Source of the DNA: Cavenderia fasciculata
Taxonomy: Eukaryota; Evosea; Eumycetozoa; Acytosteliales; Cavenderiaceae
DNA: 64,000 bases
Reading direction: 5' to 3'
Assembly (NCBI RefSeq): GCF_000203815.1
Contig: NW_004457695.1
Location: 248,001-312,000, forward strand
A program made the translations under genes and the position numbers. The notes under the pieces are model-generated. The model searched no databases. It was not told the DNA's origin and worked only from the letters and a program-made list of their open reading frames with translations. Of the stretch, positions 56,397-64,000 are shown in pieces (position 1 is the stretch's first letter; each line of letters opens with the position of its first letter).

Positions 56397-57182
56397 ATAT
56401 GTTTGGAATTGACTGGACTGACTCATTGATTTATTTTCATTTTCTTGTAGTTACCAATTAAAAATATATTTTCATTTATTGAAGGTGATACAAAACATAT
56501 TAATACATGGTTGGTTAGTATGGACAATGAAAAGATTGCCGATTTATTTGTAAAGATCCAGTTTAATGAGATTCCCCAGTTGGCTCAAATGTTGGAGGGT
56601 ATACACACCGAGACTGGTATACAAAACGGTCAACCTTTCTTCTCGGGTGTACCACTACCAAAACTACTCGGTGATATCACCAACCCTGTACCACAAGACA
56701 TTAAACTGCCACAGGGATGGGAGAGCAAGATGGACCAGTTTGGCAGAACCTACTATGTCAACCACAACACACGTCAAACAACTTGGACCAATCCTCTCAT
56801 GTCTGCACCAGTCGAGAAAAAGAGTGGATCATTTTTATTACAACAACATGGTAGTAGTAATAATAGTAATGGTAATCTTGCATCTCACAATGATGCAGTT
56901 AGAAAGAATTCAAAGAGTAAGAGTAATATGAGTAGTAGCAATGGAGGGGAAAAGACCAAAGAAGAAAAGGCAGCTATTTTAATTCAAAGAACATTCCGTC
57001 GTCACAGAAAGGATGTCTATACTAAAACCATTCGTAATCCAAGTCAGTACCGTCAACCTTCCCAAAGACCACAATTACCATCTGGTTGGGAATGTCGTAT
57101 CGATGATTACGGTCGTCCTTATTATCTAGATCATATGAATCGTACTACTACTTGGACTCCTCCCAAACCAAACAAAAAATAA
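55526..57182 (+). CDS. C2-C2-WW-IQ-WW protein
   Basis: Exons 55526-55670, 55751-56102, 56172-56340 and 56451-57182 give 465 residues. Residues ~5-120 and ~125-255 look like two C2-type beta-sandwiches (DFNVVISHLSVSH; RIRINVDHIAITNLH), the second rebuilt across introns 2 and 3. WW domain 1 lies at ~285-320 (LPQGWESKMDQFGRTYYVNH, then TTWTNP). An IQ motif (AAILIQRTFRRHRK) precedes WW domain 2 (LPSGWECRIDDYGRPYYLDH, then TTTWTPP) at the C-terminus. C2 domains bind membranes, WW domains bind proline motifs, and IQ motifs bind calmodulin. The architecture recalls NEDD4-type ligases without the HECT domain, or an adaptor; partners are unknown. Intron 3 carries a long (TA)n run. Confidence 0.8.
56354..56394. 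repeat. (TA)n microsatellite in an intron
   Basis: About 20 TA units lie within the third intron of the C2-WW gene. Confidence 0.9.
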
Positions 57183-57334
57183 ATAGAATAGAAATAGATC
57201 TAACCTTTTTTTAAATAGTTTTTGAAATCCAAATCACATATGTATATATTGTCCTGTCTTTTAATTATTATTATTATTATTATTTATTTTGATTTTTAAA
57301 TATATTCCTCTGATTAATCAAATGGAATGGTTAT

Positions 57335-58398
<1,064 letters not shown>

Positions 58399-59588
58399 TA
58401 TTGGTATGTATTACTACTTGTAATGTATTATTATCAATCAATTGCTCCTGAGAATAATGATCACACGAAACTTTAGTTCGATGGTTTCGTGGTTCACTCT
58501 GAGTGGAAAAAAATCGAATGTTCTTTGGTTGGTCGTCGAACCACCCACACATTCTTTATTCATCGTTTGTTGTGAATGTATTGAAAAGGATAATATATAT
58601 TATCATATTTCAAAGGAATAGAAGAGAGAGAGAGAGAGAGAAAGAGAAAGAGGGAGAGAGGAGATTCCGACAAATTGAATAGTTTGTTAAATTTCCTTTA
58701 CTTTATTACTTTAAATGTCGATGTTTGTTTGTTGAGACAGATGCAATATGAAACGGTACAGTTCTCTCACCACAAAACAACCCTAACCCATTTAGAGCAA
58801 TGCTAACTCTTAAGACATCTCTCTTATCATATGATATCTAAAGTGTTAACCACCACCTCATCAATACCGGTATTCCCGTACCTCTGCCAATCATAAATCT
58901 TGATGACAATCACCCCACTCTTTTTTGATATTAAAAGGGTCAGTGGTAATATTAATACACTTGTGGGTGGTGTAAGAATGTCATTATCTTAAATTGCTAA
59001 CCAACAATACACACACTCGCATTATCAAAGAACAAGCAGAAGCAGAAGCAGAAGTTAAAGTAAAGATTGTTGCCAGCAGCAGCAGCAACATAGAATGAAT
59101 GCATGCTGCCAATGCCAACTTACTAGATCAACGCAAACTCTCCTTCCTAATGGGGATCGGTTCATTTGGTTGTTTACTAAAACTCATTTTGTTGTTGTTG
59201 TTGCTGATGACAAGTTAGTTGTTATTTACCCAATCGGTCACAATCAAACAACACGACCATCTTTATCTTTAACAATCACATCCCTTATCTTATACTCCTC
59301 TTTTGTTTTGACCTACTAAAGATCAAAGAAGAATAAGATTATGTGTTGGTGTGATTTAATGTACTACTAAAGTTAACAAAAGGTAATAATGACAATAATA
59401 ATAATATTAATATTAATAATAATGAACTGTGATTCATGAACTGAACATATTAATCTAATCAAATCATTTCTTTCTAACATTATATAGATAATTATTATTA
59501 TTATTATTATCTTTTTAATTTTATTTATTTATTTTATTATTATTATACATATACGTATACATTATACGACGATACAACTTAATTAGTT
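58399..59588. other. Divergent intergenic region
   Basis: About 1.2 kb between the UPRT and polyketide synthase starts. A (GA)n run at 58625-58660 and AT-rich trinucleotide runs at 59395-59510 are visible. An open frame at 59095-59319 has Gln/Thr-rich, unremarkable translation and no homologue that I recognise. No RNA gene is seen. Confidence 0.4.
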
Positions 59589-62500
59589 ATGATTACCAAC
59601 ACTCGTTTTTCTAATAATATTGGTCAAGATCAAGAAGATGATCGAGATAATGACATTGCTATTGTTGGTATGGGGTGTAGACTACCAGGTGGATCGAGAA
59701 CACCACAACAATTCTATGAGCAATTGCTCGGTGGTTTGGATGGTATCTCAAAGATGACTGATGATAGGTGGTCAAGATCATACGTCGATCAAGGTTACAT
59801 TGCTACTGATCGTGCTGGCTTCTTGGACATGAAAGAATGGATGCACTTTGATAAACATTTCTTTGGTGTACTTGGAAAGGAAGCTGCTGCACTTGACCCT
59901 CAAATACGTCTCTATCTCTCGGTGCTGTGGGAAGCTTTAGAAGATTCACATATCGATCCTGCATCGATAAGAGGTTCAAATACATCGGTATTTCTCGGTC
60001 AAATGTTTGATGCCAATCACCATATGCTTACACACGATCTTGTAACTATGACACCTCAGGTTAAAACGGGTAGATCAGACTCATCAATCAGAGCATCGTA
60101 TTGTTATGACTTCCGTGGCCAATCACTTTCAATTGACACTGCATGTTCATCATCACTTGTTGCAGTACTTCAAGGAATAGATACTATTCTAAAAGGTGAA
60201 AGTGATATATCAATATGTGGTGGAGTCAATGCTTTCATTGAACCTACTTCATCTATTCAATTCACCGGTGCAGGTATGCTTGGAAAGGCAGGAAAGTGTG
60301 CAACATTTGATGAATCAGCCGACGGCTATGTTCGTGGTGAAGGTGTTGGTGTCGTTGTTCTCAAGAGACTGTCAAAAGCAATCGAGGACAATGATAATAT
60401 TTATTGTGTCATCAAAGGTGGAAGTAGTAACTTGGATGGTAACTTTGAAAAACAATCACAAACATCTCCTTCGGCAGCTGCACAACAAATTAATACACAA
60501 AATGCACTTAAAAGAGCTGGACTATCACCATCAGATATTTATTACGTTGAATGTCATGGTACTGGAACACCGACAGGAGACCCACTGGAAATTGAATCAA
60601 TATCTCGAGTATTTGCAGGATCACACAGTCAATCGAACCCACTTCGAATTGGATCGGTTAAAAGTAACATTGGACACACTGAAAGTACAGCAGGTGTTGC
60701 ATCACTCATCAAATGTGCAATGATGCTCAAGAATAGAATGTTGATAAAGAATATCAATTTCAACAAACTCAACCCAAAGATCAACCTATTAAACGGAGAG
60801 ATCTAGATTGTATTGGAGAATGAAGCATTCCCAGATGATGGAGGAATCATTCGAATGGGTATTAACTCATTTGGATTGACTGGTTCAAATGCTCATATTA
60901 TTCTTCAAGAGTATAAGACTGACACCAATCATCATAACAACTTTGTGACGAATGGTAAATACATTAATGATTTTTTAAATTAGTTGATTCTAACATTATT
61001 TTTTTTCCTGAAAACTAGGTAACCAAGCACCACCAGTCCCAGGATATTTAATTCCATTTTCATCAAACAGTCAAAAATCCATTGATTCATATATCAATAT
61101 GATCAAGAGTAATGTTGAATCGTATCGCAACAAGATGACATTTGAAGATTTCGTTAGATATCAATCACAATCCAAAACCAACCATCCAACTTGTAAAAAG
61201 GTTATCATTGCCAAAGATTGGGAATCATTCTCATCTGAATCAACATTGACCTTTGATAAACAACAAAGCTATATTTCAAGTATGGCACAATTGAACAGCA
61301 CACCAAAGACATCGATTGTGATGGTATTTTGTGGACAAGGAGCACAATGGAGTGGAATGGGTGATAGATTGTATCAACAATGTCCAATATTCCGTAAATC
61401 AGTTGATACTGTCGATAGATTACTATCTCATCACTATCAATATTCAATCATTGATCGACTAAGAAAGAGTAATGATAAAGAGATACATCATCCAATACTT
61501 GCACAACCAGCAACATTTATCATTCAAGTTGCATTGGTTCAATTATATCATCATTTTGGAATCACTCCATCAATCGTTGTTGGTCATAGGTATTTATTAT
61601 AATTGTATTTTATAATTGTTATTATTTTGTACTAATTTAAATATTATTTTTTATTTAGTTTTGGAGATATAACAGCAGCATGGTGTTCAGGAATATTATC
61701 ATTGGAAGAAGCTGTTAGAATTGTATATTTGAGAAGTGTTGCTCAAAATGAAACCATTGGAAGTGGTAGAATGTTGGCTGTATCATTATCATATGATAAA
61801 TTCAAAGAGAGATTTCATCAATCAGAGTATGACTCAATCGAGTTGGCATGTTACAACTCAGCTGAATCAATTGTATTGGCTGGAAATGAAGATCAACTCA
61901 AATTAATCGACCAGGAATTAAAAGACGATAATATATTCAGTGCATTCCTTGGTACACCATGTGCATTCCATTCATCATCACAAATTGAAACAAAGGAATT
62001 CATATTCAACAATTTAAACAAAATTAAATATGAAACATACAAGCCAACGATGCCATACTTTTCAACAACAACCTCCCAACAAATCATTTTATCATCTCAA
62101 CTCAATGCCCAATACATTTATGATAATCTCAGACAACCAGTATTATTCCAACAAACAATCAATAATATAGTTGATTTCACAAAGAATCAGAATAATAATA
62201 ATAATAACAATCAATATATTTATTTAGAGATTGCACCACATTCAACACTATCATTCTATTTGAAGTCGTTACTGCAACAAGGAAGCAATATTCAATCACC
62301 ACTCAACAAAAAGAAAGATGAAGTTGAATCAATTCAATCATGTCTCTCTCAACTATACTTTGGTGGTGTTTGTGTTGATTTTTCAAATCAACTCCCATTA
62401 GAAAACAACAGTGAATGGAAGAATAGAACAAGATATCTTCCAAGATATCAATGGGATACTGAATATTTGTTAGATGAACAAGAACAGTATAAAAAGATTA

Positions 62501-64000
62501 GACTTGGTGGATTGTCAACGACTCTACTTGGTCATTGTGACAGTGAATCACTCAATAGCTATCAAACATCGATTGATGTCAACCGACCATCATATCAATA
62601 TTTAAAAGGTCACAAAGTAAAAGGGAAATATTTATTCCCAGGGACAGGCTATATTGAAAACATAATCAATGCATTCCCAAACAAAGACATACACATCCAC
62701 CATCTCCAATTTATTGCACCATTCTTCCTCAAAGAAGGAGCTCCATGTCAACTCAAATCAACATTTTCACAATCATCATCGATTGAATACCAAGCAACAT
62801 TCCAATACTATGATGATAAACTTGGAAAGTGGATTAAATCTGCTGTTGGTCGTCTATCAATCAACAATCCAATTAATCCAATCAACGACTATTCAAGTGT
62901 TGATAAATTAAGACAACAAACATTCAATATTGCAACGATGAATACAACTGAAGTTTACCAAAAGTTAACAAGAGTTGGGTTATTGTATGGAGAAACATTT
63001 AAAAGAATCAACAAAATATCATTCAACAAAGATGGTGCAATCTTGTCAGAGATTGAATGCAAATCAAGAAACCATTTTGAAGAATCAAATACAGTTTTAA
63101 ATGCGTCAGTTCTGGATTGCCTATTACATTCTTGTATTGTAACATTTAGAGGTGAACATCCAAGATGTGAAGTTGTATTTGATAGAGTAGAAGATTTCCA
63201 CATCTACTCTAATAATATTCCAAAACATCCATGTGATGTGTTGTTTGCCGCCACCGGTGCAACATCAGCCAGCCAACAAAAAGGAAATGAATTTAAAGGA
63301 TCAATGGATATTATTGATCGAGATGGAAATACAGTGGTTAAATGTGGAAATGTAGTTTGTATATCGTTGACCAAAGTATTGGCAGTGCACCACGCCAAAC
63401 ACCCAACCAAATACATCAAACAGATGATTTGGCAACCTAAAAATGCACCATCAACAACGATCGTTTCACAACTCCCTCTTGCTGAACAAGACATCTTTGG
63501 GTATTTTGAAAGTTATATGAAATCAGCATCGACCTCTCACAGAGTCATCAGAATACTCGATTTTGGACGCAACGACTTAATTACATTCGATCTCCTCCGA
63601 AAAGTATTTGTAATGATGGAGTCTAGTCCAGGTACCATCACTGACTTTACTACACAAGATGGTATTATATCGGTAGACCATCTTCAAAAAGATAATCTAT
63701 TTATTAGATTCTATCCAGAAGAAATCAATACGACCAGATCATTGACAGATCAAGGATTCCTTTCAACTAGTTTTGATTTAATTCTATCAACTATGGAATA
63801 CATCACTGAAAACAATCAAATGGTTGGTGAATTTGAAAGATTACTAAATCCAAATGGTCAACTTGTCATCATCAACACTACATCAAATAATGAATCAACA
63901 CTCATCATCGATGATAATATGATGGAACCAATCAATAATATTTTCAAAGATCAACAACTCAATATTACTCATAGTAATTATAATATACAATCACCTGATG
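59589..64000 (+). CDS. Type I polyketide synthase, 3'-partial, with an in-frame stop
   Basis: Exons 59589-60954, 61019-61589 and 61659 to the window end. The ketosynthase is complete by its motifs: C186 (DTACSSSLVAV), H323 (ECHGTGTPTGDP) and H363 (KSNIGHTESTAG). The acyltransferase follows, with GQGAQWSGMG and GHSFG rebuilt across the second intron. Then come a dehydratase-like region (GHKVKGKYLFPGTGYIE) and the start of a methyltransferase-like region (LDFGRNDLITFDLL; FDLILSTMEYI). This order matches the many dictyostelid PKS proteins that make small polyketides. A TAG at 60804-60806, codon 406 between KS and AT, interrupts an otherwise continuous frame (NGEI, stop, IVLENEAFPDD). The gene may be a young pseudogene or the base may be an assembly error; all other parts look intact. 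Confidence 0.85.

Noticed and set aside
59095-59319. 74-codon frame upstream of the polyketide synthase
   Set aside because: Translation is unremarkable with no domain; no neighbouring exon improves it.

Overview
The window looks like nuclear DNA of a dictyostelid social amoeba. The signs are AT-rich intergenic DNA with oligo-dT tracts before start codons, short AT-rich introns with GTATGT or GTAAGT donors and TAG acceptors, Gln/Asn/Ser/Thr homopolymer runs inside proteins, and typical dictyostelid families: a triple-CH RacGEF resembling Trix, EGCT-type ankyrin exons, a hssA-like mini-protein, type I polyketide synthases, beta-helix membrane proteins and a lectin-tailed peptide N-glycanase. 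The genes are less extreme in A+T than I expect for D. discoideum, so another group of the class is possible; I cannot name the species.

Layout. 1-5.3 kb: the end of a P-loop NTPase gene, a SKA1-like kinetochore gene with a palindromic E2F-type site just upstream, and (minus) a SAP/H1-like chromatin protein. 5.3-11.1 kb: a PNGase (ubiquitin-like, Cys-rich, transglutaminase, L-type lectin) convergent with an ankyrin protein with a long charged tail. 11.1-18.8 kb: a candidate structured RNA region, the CH-CH-CH-DH-PH RacGEF, and a single-pass membrane protein. 18.8-24.6 kb: an ankyrin gene built by exon duplication, two head-to-head patatin-like genes (one with a degraded active site) and an LRAT-like membrane protein. 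25.0-29.7 kb: a secreted glucose/sorbosone-dehydrogenase-like protein and a prolyl hydroxylase/F-box/actin-like fusion. 29.9-37.3 kb: a large repeat protein and a TPR-CHAT protein. 37.8-47.8 kb: a broken beta-helix gene, histone H2B with an L1-loop insertion, a GH38 alpha-mannosidase, an intact beta-helix membrane protein and a small secreted Cys-rich protein. 48-52 kb: mostly non-coding, with a hssA-like mini-gene and a long fold-back hairpin. 52-58.4 kb: a Def1-like Q-rich protein, a C2-WW-IQ-WW protein and uracil phosphoribosyltransferase. 59.6-64 kb: a polyketide synthase running off the window, with one in-frame stop after the ketosynthase domain.

The genes do not form one pathway. Themes that recur are cell-cycle and chromatin genes sharing E2F-like upstream motifs (SKA1-like, SAP/H1-like, H2B), glycoprotein breakdown (PNGase, alpha-mannosidase) and ubiquitin or protein turnover (F-box fusion, Def1-like, C2-WW protein). 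Exon joins were derived by hand from splice motifs, reading-frame phase and domain continuity; none was checked against transcripts. I see no intact transposon, retroelement, CRISPR array, rRNA or tRNA.
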